Assembly (NCBI GenBank): GCA_037127315.1
Contig: JBBBDQ010001124.1
Span: 1,797,501-1,861,500 of the forward strand
DNA: 64,000 bases
Origin: Ascarosepion bandense
Taxonomy: Eukaryota; Mollusca; Cephalopoda; Sepiida; Sepiidae
Reading direction: 5' to 3'
Shown here: positions 1 through 8,499 of the stretch, in pieces
How positions within the stretch are numbered: position 1 is the stretch's first letter
How the letters are laid out: each line of letters starts with the position of its first letter
Position numbers and translations under genes: made by a program
Notes under the pieces: generated by a model
What the model saw: only the letters and a program-made list of their open reading frames with translations
Told to the model about the DNA's origin: nothing
Database searches by the model: none

Positions 1-230
1 ATTATCCAGCAGTAGGTTGCCATTGTTTTCTGCAGTAGACTGGTTGCCGACCAAGGCTATAGAACCCAATCTGTCCTGTTATTTAACCCATAACTGGAAG
101 GAATAGACAGATTAATACCTTTCCCAAAGGTATTTGCACATAAGTGAATGTAATGAATTCAGCTGGAATCCGAACTCGGTTCCCCAATTTCTCATTCCGA
201 GCCAATATCCACTGCACCACAACACACATC
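1..230 (-). mobile_element. tRNA-derived SINE (octopus type), cut by window edge
   Basis: Reverse-strand copy of the window's main SINE family. The head (TGTGTTGTGGTGCAGTGGAT on the minus strand, ending near 230) carries the tRNA-like part. The shared body follows, with blocks matching the copies at 28018, 35872, 38083 and 60956. Its 3' part lies outside the window. Identification rests on internal comparison; assignment to the described octopus SINEs is inference. Confidence 0.85.
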
Positions 231-553
231 CTAAGAAACAATATGTTTGTTATTAATAAACCTGGGAAGACATAAAAATTTATGTGTGTGTTCAATTTAA
301 CTAATCAGGTTAGAGATTCACTTTAAATTTGAAAAAGTTTATATTTTTGGGGAAACATGATTTCTTTTGTCAATCTTAATGGCCAAAGTGTCAACTTATT
401 TTAACCCCTGTCTAGACCCTATTACCATTGATGTTTCCATTATTGTTACAAATTTTTTTTTTAGCTTTCTCTATATCGCAACATTAGAAAAAAGAAAAAG
501 AAAGAAAGATTTTACATTTGTGATCTAGTTTCAAGGGACCTTTAAGTATAATA

Positions 554-597
<44 letters not shown>
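231..597. other. AT-rich unassigned stretch ending in (TA)n
   Basis: No coding or repeat signal beyond A/T-rich sequence, an AAAG-rich patch near 485-510, and a pure TA tract at about 557-597 that abuts the next foldback element. Confidence 0.5.
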
Positions 598-600
<3 letters not shown>

Positions 601-824
601 AAAAATTAAGGCAGACATGTTATTTCATGGTGAATCGGAAGTATAGGCCTATTTCAGGTAAACCATCTTCATCTTCCGTCTTTATTTTACAAAGGGTTTT
701 ACACAAATCTTTTATTCGTGTAAAATCCTTTGTAAAATAAAGACGGAAGCTGATGATGGCTCACCTGAAATAGGCCCATACTTCCGATCCACCATGAAAT
801 AACGTGTCTGTCTTAATTTTTCTT
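598..824. repeat. Long inverted repeat (foldback/MITE-like element)
   Basis: Two arms of about 105 bp read into each other around a short AT loop. AAGAAAAATTAAGGCAGACA on the left returns as its complement at the right end. The element sits between TA-rich flanks, as expected for a TA-targeting MITE, although the flanking microsatellite hides any target duplication. Confidence 0.8.
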
Positions 825-1118
825 ATATTTGCTCTATATGTATTTATATGCATATATATTTAGAACTCTCTTAGAGAGTTATCCTACTACTGTATGTACA
901 GGATACTCCTTTGGATTCTTCTATACCCACACTGCATGCTGATATATATATATATATATATATATATTAAGAACAGTATCTGGACGGAGTGTATGAGAAA
1001 GTTGAAAAGGTTTTCTTGTTACATATTTTGTTCTTTCTGACTTCACTGGACTAAGTTGACACAGCTACACATGCGCATAAACCAAGGATGATTGGATGTT
1101 AAAACTTGAAGATGGATT

Positions 1119-1352
1119 TACTTGATCACCTGTAATAATTGCCACAAAAATACATAAGAAATCTAAATAAAAGATTATATGGCCACAAAAGGAGCATTTT
1201 ACAAAACAATACATCAAATACGTTGGTTGCCCACCGTAACAAGACTGACCATAATTTTGACATAAAAAATGCTAACCTGATCAAAAGGAGAAAACAATTC
1301 ATTGTGACAAAAAATGTCTTGAGAGTACCTTCATTGCAAGGTCATTCACAGT
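1119..1352 (+). pseudogene. Penelope-like element, GIY-YIG endonuclease fragment
   Basis: The forward strand reads YLITCNNC at 1119-1142. After a frameshift it reads KYI, NLNKRLYGHKRSI, NNTSNTLVAHR and HNFDIKNANLIK. This is the conserved C-terminal GIY-YIG endonuclease region of Penelope-like retroelements: a Cys pair, the KYIG step, a KR-x-YGHK helix, then an H-NF segment. The usual GETGR run after KYI is missing, so the active site is broken. No reverse transcriptase lies upstream. A hammerhead-like motif at 1549-1566, as found in Penelope terminal repeats, follows 200 bp downstream. Family identification is by eye. Confidence 0.65.
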
Positions 1353-1548
1353 AAATTTGCACCTAGATTCTTACAATATTTTACTATTTCTAGCAGAATT
1401 TTTATTATCACAGTGTAGGGTATCTACTAACAAAAGTGATGAAAATGAAAAGAAAAATAATCAAAATGAAATTGGCTAAAAAAAACAATTAAAAATTCCT
1501 AGCATCGTTGGTCGGCATGCATTTGCAATCACACTAACATAACAGATT

Positions 1549-1567
1549 TACTCTGATGAAGTCCGAA
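1549..1567 (+). other. Hammerhead-like motif (Penelope type), uncertain
   Basis: CTGATGA is followed by AGTCC and GAAAC. The two conserved core strands of a hammerhead are present, but helix II is almost absent. It lies downstream of a Penelope endonuclease relic, where such motifs are expected. Self-cleavage is not predicted. Confidence 0.3.
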
Positions 1568-1683
1568 ACAAAAAAATGCATTACAAGAAAACTTTTTCCA
1601 CTTTGCCATACATTTTCTTCATACATAGCCGTACACACACGCACACACACACATATATATATCAATAAATTCTGATAATTTAC

Positions 1684-1711
1684 ATTTCGTTGAATAGCTA
1701 TTCAACGAAAT
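1684..1711. repeat. Perfect 28-bp palindrome
   Basis: ATTTCGTTGAATAG is followed directly by its exact reverse complement. It ends 13 bp before the 5' terminus of the Helitron at 1725. Confidence 0.9.
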
Positions 1712-1724
1712 ATAAATTTTGTAA

Positions 1725-2219
1725 TCTAAACTTATTTATAAATGGAACTTTGTGTGTGTGTGTGTCCATTACCTATAGACTCCAAAACAGCTGAACCGAT
1801 TTTCTTGAAAATTTACACAGTTGTACTATAAGCGTCTGTGAGTGTTCTTAGCTAGGTTTTGTGTCAAGGTACCCCCGATAAATATGGAAAATCGATAATT
1901 GGAGAAATCGGGTTATAGAAGGAGTGGTCCGATTTTAATCAAATTTGATACACTCATAGACAAAGACATAAGAAATGATATTCAGAAGTTTCAAGGTTGC
2001 AGTTCTTACAATAGTGCAGAAAATTTGATATCGATGCCAGGAAATCAAAATTTGACTTACATCCATTCGTTTTTCTTTCAGTCTACGGTTTTGCTTTAAC
2101 TGGAAATAACTATTGCTTTTTAGTCTTTTGTGCCAACATCCAAAGAGTCCAAGCTCCAGGACCATGGATTAGTTTTAAAGCTTTCATTACACCCGAGCAA
2201 TGCCAGGCTTTATTGCTAG
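1725..2219 (+). mobile_element. Non-autonomous Helitron, short form
   Basis: Starts with TC (TCTAAACTTATTTATAAATG) after an A and ends with CTAG followed by T, the A^T insertion expected for Helitrons. Upstream of CTAG is the family's GC hairpin region (CCCGAGCAATGCCAGG here, one arm mutated). No target duplication and no protein. It lacks the middle block present in long-form copies such as 45740-46460. Helitron assignment rests on termini and hairpin; a match to a Rep/helicase parent was not tested. Confidence 0.75.
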
Positions 2220-2237
2220 TTTATTGGTAAAATATAT

Positions 2238-2239
2238 AT

Positions 2240-2285
<46 letters not shown>
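2238..2285. repeat. (TA)n microsatellite
   Basis: TA tract shortly after the Helitron end; a second mixed TG/TA tract lies at 2416-2462. Confidence 0.9.
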
Positions 2286-2287
<2 letters not shown>

Positions 2288-2649
2288 CTCTGTAAATAGA
2301 TGATTTACATTGAGGCATCCACCCGGATCATTTTTAATATTGATTAAATTAATATTAATAGGATCTGGTTTTTGGGATTTTATCTATATACACTTCCTTT
2401 TTTTATATTCAATAAATATATATATGTGTGTGTGTGTGTGTGTATATATGTATATATATATATTATAAATTATAGTTTAGAACATGTACAAATTATAAGC
2501 TATATGTTCTAAATTATAATTAATAAATATTCATAGCTCTATTTTTATATTGAGCACTGTTTTAAATTCATGTTTTGAATGTTGTTAATATTTTCTTCAT
2601 TCCTTATTCATTTGAATATATATATATATATATCATTAAAAGTTATAAT

Positions 2650-3170
2650 TTCTATGTTAGAGGAAATAATGAGGATAAGCTGCAACCACTCTCTCACCGG
2701 CGTGATGTGGCTTCCCTGTGCCTCTTCTACAAGTACTTTCATGGCTTCTGCTCCAATGAACTTAGAGCACTGGTGCCGCCTAAGCAGGAATTTACACAAG
2801 ATAGTAGATTAGCAACTAGGTCCCACCCTTTTACAGTTAAACAGATAAGATGCAACCGTAAATTCTACTCCAACAGCTTCTTTTCTCGCGCTTCCCGCCT
2901 GTGGAACTCCCTTCCACAAGTCTGCTTTCCAGACAGCTACAATCTCCAGGTGTTTAAATGTAGGGTCAATAGTCACCTCCTGTCACTCTAACTCCCAATT
3001 ATTCTCAGAACACTCTCATCTACCCAACCCTCATTCTCGGTATCCTTACCCACCTATCACCCACCCTCTGACATTTCCTATATTTAATCATCCTTTCTCC
3101 ACTCTACGTAGCCCCCTGCGCAGTAGTGGCAGTGACATGCCTTGCTTGGGTGAAAGGCTTATAAAAAAAA
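2650..3170 (+). pseudogene. CR1-like LINE, C-terminal end and 3' tail
   Basis: The forward frame encodes the C-terminal tail of a LINE polyprotein: PLSHRRDVASLCLFYKYFHG, then RSHPFTVKQIRCNRKFYSNS, RASRLWNSLP and a FKCRVNSHLLSL end, up to the stop near 2990. This tail is typical of CR1/jockey-like non-LTR elements and follows their reverse transcriptase, which is missing here (5' truncation). The 3' UTR ends with the block CGTAGCCCCCTGCGCA, then CTTGCTTGGGTGAAA and an A-rich tail. The same block recurs at 24121, 45156 and 48460, fixing the family's 3' end. The open 138-residue frame is the best-preserved LINE tail in the window. Confidence 0.8.
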
Positions 3171-3550
3171 GAAAACAGCCGGTTTTGCTGCCACTTATCA
3201 AGGTTTTTTAATTAAGAGAACTTGACATGAAATGTAAAAGAGGCGTTGAAAATAAAATGGTCCATGATGGGAAAGAAGGGGAATGAGCTGCTAAAGACTG
3301 ATCACAGCAAGGCCCAGCAAACACTCTTGCTGTTTACACAGCGAGGTTCTGCAAGACCTGATGTAAACAGATTCCAGCACCTTGAAATGAAAAAGTGAAT
3401 GTGAATTGAACAATACAGAAAAGTAATTCACATCAAAATCCATGGCACACCTTCTATTTTGTAAAAGATGTTCACAAATTGAGGAACAGTACATGTTGTG
3501 GACAATAAATATATATATATATATACACACACACATACACATATATATAT
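3171..3550. other. Unassigned
   Basis: No recognisable coding, RNA or repeat structure apart from a TA/CA microsatellite at 3509-3552. Confidence 0.5.
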
Positions 3551-3691
3551 ATCAAAGAACAGAACATGTTCCATTTTCTTGCGACCTACGTTTTGACCAC
3601 ATTGGTCTCTTCAGGCAAATTTGCCTGAAGTGAATAACATGGTGGAAACCTAGGTAGCAAGTAAGTGGTGTGTGTTCTGTTCTTTGGCATA
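3551..3691. repeat. Imperfect foldback element with Penelope-type core
   Basis: CAAAGAACAGAACA at the left returns inverted as TGTTCTGTTCTTTG at the right. The centre contains TTCAGGCAAATTTGCCTGAA and a flanking GGTGGAAACC, resembling the hammerhead-like foldbacks at 7366-7657. Confidence 0.65.
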
Positions 3692-4547
3692 TTGTTAGTT
3701 CTGCATATTTCGTTCATTTGTTCTGGTTGTGCATTGATTACTTTTTACAATCTGCCCTCTACTGGTTTAACAAACCACTATTTTACTAGTTTCTATATAT
3801 ATTTTCGAAACATTTTTGAAATACTACAATTTCAACGGGTAATACATATTTTACTGCACAATGATGACCTGGCGGCTCATCAGACCCAAGTGATACAACA
3901 GTTGATCTTCAAAATACCCCCCTCCCAAAAAAAATTTTTACACAGACGCTCACATGTCCATATTTAGAATAGACATTTGTAATGGTAATTTACAAAAAAT
4001 TCCTGGCTCATTTAAAAAGAATCCCAATGATAGAAAAAAGAAAGAATAAAAGAAAAAGTAGACGATAGATGGAAAGTAGACGATAGATGGAAAGTAGACG
4101 ATAGATGGAAATACAAACGATAAATGGAAAGAAGAGAACAAAAGAAATAAAGTGAAATTGTAGTATATCAAAAAATTTTCTAAATTATATTACTCTGTAA
4201 AATTAAATAAATGAATTTAATATTGAGTTCTTTTGAGTTCATCTCTATAGGAATTTACCTGGATAATATACCAAGTGTTCTACATTATATATATATATAT
4301 TTTTTTTTAAAAAATAATTTAATCCAAACAAAAAAGTGGGAAGGTAAATCCCAAAAACCTGATCCTAATTAATATTAAAATTAAAATTTAAAAAACTTTT
4401 TTTTTTAATTTTTAAAATTTTTAATTTTTTTATTTATTTTTTTATTTTTTTCATTTTGAAAAAGTGTTAGTTGTTGACGATATGTGAAATCTCTCTTAGG
4501 GATTTCATGCTGAAATGATCATACAACAATTTTGAACATTGAAAACT

Positions 4548-4552
<5 letters not shown>
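3692..4552. other. AT-rich stretch with an 18-bp minisatellite
   Basis: Four near-copies of GTAGACGATAGATGGAAA lie at about 4055-4125. 4270-4460 is A/T low-complexity sequence. Nothing else recognised. Confidence 0.6.

Positions 4553-4607
<55 letters not shown>
4553..4607. repeat. (TA)n microsatellite
   Basis: About 54 bp of uninterrupted TA. Confidence 0.95.
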
Positions 4608-4610
<3 letters not shown>

Positions 4611-5449
4611 GAGAGAGGGAGAGATAATGTAGCAGTACTTGATCTTTTTCAATACTTTTATGCTTCAAGATCTAAAAGATTTCTCTTGCACTACCAAAAG
4701 AGATTAAAAATTATATCTAAATCGAATAAAAAAAAAAGGCAAAATTTGATAAATTTAATATAAATAATATATGAGGAAAAATGGTAAATTTAAAACAGCT
4801 ATTAAATGATGTCTGTATCACCACCCTGTCTTCCATTCATATCACATAGCTCACTTAGCATTATCATTTTATTAACTGTAACTTGCTACCTTGAGAGGCT
4901 CTTGAGCATTGTATTGGGAAAATTTTAGTATATAAAATACATAAAAATCATTTAATGCTCTGTTTATATTTATCTAACTAGGATTGACAATAAAAGACAC
5001 ATTTGATGATTCTGGACATGAAAGATAAAAATTGTTTCATACATCAGCAATAAAACACAAAATGTTATATATACATCAGCAATAAATTGCAAGCCGTTTT
5101 ATATGTTAGCAAAAAAAAAAAATGTTTTATAAGTCAGCAATAAAACACAAAATTTTGTTTTTTGATATCTTCTTGCATATACCCTAATTACTTTAATTAG
5201 TGGTAGAATTAGGAGAGTGCATGTACCCCGGGTTAAGAAGCACTGCAATAAGTGATTACAGTGCAGATTATCTAATTTTTTTTAAAAATATACAGAAAAT
5301 TAAATCAATGATTATTTGTAGAATCAATGATAAGAAAAATAATTTTTCTTTTTAAACTTGTTTTTCTTTTTCATACTTCTCCAATCGTAAATTTAGCATC
5401 TACAGAGAAATTAACTGGTTGCTTTAATGATTTTATAGGATAAACTAGT
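4608..5449. other. AT-rich stretch with a ~33-bp tandem repeat
   Basis: Imperfect tandem units containing CATCAGCAATAAAACACAAA occupy about 5037-5160 (about four units, diverged). The remainder is unassigned. Confidence 0.6.
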
Positions 5450-6090
5450 CCTTGGCCCAAATATTTACAAAATTTTCTTTTTTTTTTTCTTACCGTTTTT
5501 TTTTTTTTTTTACCTTTCTTACTGTTTTTTTTTCTTACTGTTTTTTGTTTTTTTTTGCTCCTCTAATTCAAATTAAATTTTCTTAAAATTTAACTTTTAT
5601 TGTTAGTTATTTTTTAAATGTCTTCTTTTTCATTTATTATTTTGATATTTTAAATTTCTATGCATTTCTTTTCCCTTTTCTCTTTATTTTTTTTTTGTTT
5701 CTTTTCTCTTCATGTTATTTAATTACTTTCTTTAACCCTTTTTTATTCTCATTCTTTTTTCCATCCTTCATTTCTTTCATTTTCTTCCCCTCCACAGATT
5801 AACTTTTTATGACTCACTTTAGCCATTCTTCTTTTCTTTCTTCCATTTTTGCCACCATTTTCTTTGTTTAATTTTTTATTACTTTTTTTACAACCTCTTT
5901 TTTATCTTCATTCTTTTACTTTGACCCATCTTCTTTTTTTTTTCTCATTTCTTTTTCATGGTCTTGACACAAGGATCTTATTTATTCTTTATTTATTCTT
6001 TGATTTCTTCCTCTTTCTTTTCATTTTTCTGCTTTACTTTCATTTTCTTTTCAGGGCTTTCTTCATTATTTCACAAATGTAGGATTGGTC
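5450..6090. other. T-rich polypyrimidine tract
   Basis: About 640 bp of strongly strand-biased T/C-rich sequence on the plus strand. The hydrophobic F/L-rich open frames inside it are composition artefacts. 6091-6424 is AT-rich and unassigned. Confidence 0.7.
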
Positions 6091-6424
6091 CAAATAAGCA
6101 CAAACATGTTCAAATATGTCAAGAATTTATGATTGGAACCATGAAAACATGAAAATAATAGACAATGGCTAATTTTATGACAACATTTTTTTACATATTC
6201 TTTAGTGAGAGAAAAAATAATGAATAAAATATAATTTTAAATTGAATTTTTAAGTAATTAAATTATTATAAAATATAAATGATTACTCTTTACCTCTCTT
6301 TTTATTTATATATGTGAGGAGGTGATGAAAAATTGATGTTCAAGTCTATTTCTTAAAATCAAAAGAAATGATCAAAATTCATCTTGGTTAGGTTGAGAAC
6401 TTTTCACCATATTCTGTGATATAT

Positions 6425-6745
6425 AATTTTTTTTTTTTCATTTTTACAATCATTTCACCTCAAGCAACTCAGGTGAAAGAAAAGACTGGGTACACAGGGC
6501 GGGGTATTGAAGAAAGGATAAAAGATGAATGGGATTCAAGAAGATAGAAGATTACAATTGACGCTGCATTTAGATATTTGGAGATTGCAGTTATCTGGGA
6601 AGTAAGTAAAGAGAAGGGAGTAGTATATTTATATATATTTATGCTCTCACACCCTGACTGAGCACTCTGGAAGAATGGTAGACTTTGAAAACAGTAGCTA
6701 CTCTGGCATCTACGCATCATTCATTCAGCAATGAATTAGAACACT
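6425..6745 (-). pseudogene. CR1-like LINE 3' end
   Basis: The minus strand carries the same 3' end as 14990-15432. The stretch around GATAACTGCAATCTCCAAAT continues through the poor C-terminal coding remnant, CATTCATCTTTTATCC, TGTGTACCCAGTCTTT and a GGTGAAATGATT A-rich tail near 6430. The coding part is too decayed to translate beyond short matches. Retrotransposon class is inferred from the plus-strand relatives at 2650 and 14990. Confidence 0.6.
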
Positions 6746-6768
6746 CTCAGTTATTGGGTGTGTAGCGA

Positions 6769-6937
6769 TAATATACACGCTAAAAAATCTGCCTCCTTCT
6801 ACCGAGCACCCATAGCTCAGAGGTAGAATCGCAGACTGATGCCAAATTCGGTTGGGTTTCAATGCTGGATAAAAAGCAATCGGATGTCTAACCATACTGA
6901 TGAGCTGTGTTACAGCGAAACAGATCTGTCTGTGGCT

Positions 6938-6945
<8 letters not shown>
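6769..6945 (+). mobile_element. tRNA-derived SINE with 3' hammerhead ribozyme
   Basis: The head CCCATAGCTCAGAGGTAGAA contains an A box. GGGTTTCAATGCTGG holds a B-box-like stretch, so an internal RNA polymerase III promoter is plausible. A complete hammerhead ribozyme follows (6892-6935), and the element ends in GAC(TA)n. Four further copies occur at 29743, 30033, 32960 and 35465. The same layout, a pol III SINE plus hammerhead, is known from schistosome Sm-alpha elements; whether this family is already described I cannot tell. Confidence 0.8.
6892..6935 (+). ncRNA. Type I hammerhead ribozyme, intact core
   Basis: Core strand CTGATGA at 6897-6903; helix II GCTGT/ACAGC at 6904-6916 with a 3-nt loop; GAAA at 6917-6920; helix III ACA/TGT closing the loop GATC (6920-6929); cleavage nucleotide C at 6930; helix I CCATA (6892-6896) paired with TGTGG (6931-6935). 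An outer GTC/GAC pair could extend helix I across an internal loop, the tertiary-contact design of natural type I hammerheads. Predicted cut lies between 6930 and 6931. Three-bp helix III with a self-complementary loop favours a dimeric fold. All universally conserved core bases are present; activity is inferred. Confidence 0.85.

Positions 6946-6969
<24 letters not shown>
6940..6969. repeat. (TA)n tail of the ribozyme SINE
   Basis: Pure TA directly after the SINE end GAC, abutting the next foldback. Confidence 0.85.
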
Positions 6970-6974
<5 letters not shown>

Positions 6975-7141
6975 AATAGTTGTTACAATGGTTTATAAAT
7001 TCATAGTATCACTACACAAAAATTTTCACGTTTCGAAGCTAACCATGTATTTTGGTCACTTCTCTTCAGGTGATCAAGTTGGTATAAAATTTTTGTGTAA
7101 TGATACTATGAATTAATAAACCATTGTAACAACTATTACAA
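6969..7141. repeat. Foldback element with ~56-bp arms
   Basis: TTGTAATAGTTGTTACAA opens the left arm and its complement closes the right arm. The arms carry matching GGTTTAT, CATAGTATCA and ACAAAAATTTT blocks. The loop holds a TTCGAAGC and CTTCTCTTCAGG pair, similar to Penelope terminal repeats. Confidence 0.8.
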
Positions 7142-7231
7142 TATAACACTCTACATTTGTATCGAGCACTCTTTATAAAAGTAAATGCATGAACAACAGG
7201 TTAAAAAACCTACGAGTTCCACAACTTTGTT

Positions 7232-7234
<3 letters not shown>

Positions 7235-7273
<39 letters not shown>
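7235..7273. repeat. (TA)n microsatellite
   Basis: Pure TA tract. Confidence 0.9.
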
Positions 7274-7277
<4 letters not shown>

Positions 7278-7365
7278 CTTAGTTTCTGGTCATAATAAAG
7301 TTAGACCAGTGCACATTTGTATTAAAAAGTGTTTAATACAATTATATTGTAGAACTTTTGAATAT

Positions 7366-7657
7366 TTTCCATTTGTAAACGAGTTATTACGCAACCTACG
7401 TTTCTACTATGTGTGGTGTCTTCGGGCAATTTTCATTAACTGATTTTAGCGTTTACCTTTTTTTTTAAGAATGCTCACATAACAGCGTTTTTTTTTTAAT
7501 GCTCACATGGCAGGGAACTTTTGAAAGTGCAATTTTTAAAATTACAAGAAATTATAACGTTTTCATCCATGTTTAAAATCAGTTATTGAAAATCGCCTGA
7601 AGACACCACTCATGGTAGAAACCTAGATCTCGTAATAACTTGTTTACAAATGGAAAA
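7366..7657. repeat. Foldback element, ~83-bp arms, hammerhead-like core
   Basis: Left arm from TTTCCATTTGTAAACGAGTT to ACTGATTTTA, right arm its near-complement ending TTTACAAATGGAAA. Inside the arms, CCTGAAGAC and GGTAGAAACC sit where Penelope-type hammerhead-like motifs occur. It may be an inverted pair of Penelope terminal repeats (inference). Confidence 0.75.
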
Positions 7658-7719
7658 AAAAAAAATATATATATATATATATATATTACAGAAATCAACA
7701 AATTTTAACCGACAATTTG

Positions 7720-8097
7720 AAATGAATTGTTTGAACATTATTTTTTATCGATACTTGTATTTAAGGAGACATTCTGTTTTTTATGAGACAGTATTATATA
7801 TTTATTTCTACCGGCCTGATTATTTAAGATAAATTTTTATTACGAAAATGTGTGCCATTTGGCAGGATTCAAACCTACACCCCCTATCTATATAGGGGAA
7901 GCTACCATTTGATCTGGTAACGTCTTAGACCTCTCGACCATGAATAGCCTTTAGACTGCCGAATGGCACACATTTTCGTAATAAAAATTTATCGGAAATA
8001 ATCAGGCCAGTAGAAATAAATATATAATACTGTTTCATTAAAAATAGAATATCTACTTAAATACAAGTATTGATAAAAAATAATGTTCAAACAATTA

Positions 8098-8103
<6 letters not shown>
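7720..8103. mobile_element. Palindromic element (copy A) with tRNA-like core
   Basis: About 130-bp arms, from GAAATGAATTGTTTGAACAT at the left to its complement near 8103, with shared blocks CCGGCCTGATTATTT and TTTTTATTACGAAAATGTG. The arms enclose a tRNA-like segment read on the minus strand. Related copies are at 21990 (half), 23664-23938 (core lost) and 25125-25345 (half). Confidence 0.8.
7861..7960 (-). other. tRNA-like sequence with long variable arm (not a functional tRNA)
   Basis: On the minus strand GGTCGAGAGGTCTAAGACG resembles the D-arm/A box of Leu or Ser tRNAs. TTACCA/TGGTAG forms an anticodon stem around a 7-nt loop with UCA in the anticodon place. CCCCTATATAGATAGGGG forms a long variable arm, and GGTTTGAATCC is a B box. 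Extra bases separate the would-be acceptor stem from the D arm, and U33 is missing, so function as a tRNA is unlikely. Confidence 0.5.

Positions 8104-8153
<50 letters not shown>
8103..8153. repeat. (TA)n microsatellite
   Basis: Starts exactly at the right end of palindromic copy A. Confidence 0.95.
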
Positions 8154-8157
<4 letters not shown>

Positions 8158-8237
8158 TTTATAGTTGCATAATATCAATAGGGGGAATTTATATTAATGA
8201 TGAGTTTTAGACCATATGCTCTCCTTGGCTTTTTTGA

Positions 8238-8296
8238 GTTAAAATGAAAGACAAAATGACATTTTCCTCACACACAGTTTTGTCTTTCATTTTAAC
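8238..8296. repeat. Hairpin with perfect 19-bp arms
   Basis: GTTAAAATGAAAGACAAAA (8238-8256) and its exact complement (8278-8296). Confidence 0.85.
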
Positions 8297-8499
8297 CTGA
8301 GATAGTCAAAAAAAGTCTACACTCTATGCCAAAGTGTGGTGTTTATAAAATTTTTCACCTCATCTCATTATTGTTTCCGATACTATTACACATCCTACAA
8401 ACATATAGGTACATAATATATAGAAACAATAATAAATATATGATGGCTTGCTTATATATGTTATAGAACCTCATAGTGGAAGTGCACCATTATGTAAAC

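Noticed and set aside
4467..4763. IYIYIY frames here and at many other sites
   Set aside because: Translations of (TA)n microsatellites.
5849..6152. F/L-rich frames that look like membrane proteins
   Set aside because: Polypyrimidine composition artefact; no second signal.
7861..7960. Functional tRNA with UCA anticodon (selenocysteine or suppressor)
   Set aside because: U33 is missing, extra bases lie between acceptor and D arm, and it sits inside a palindromic transposable element.
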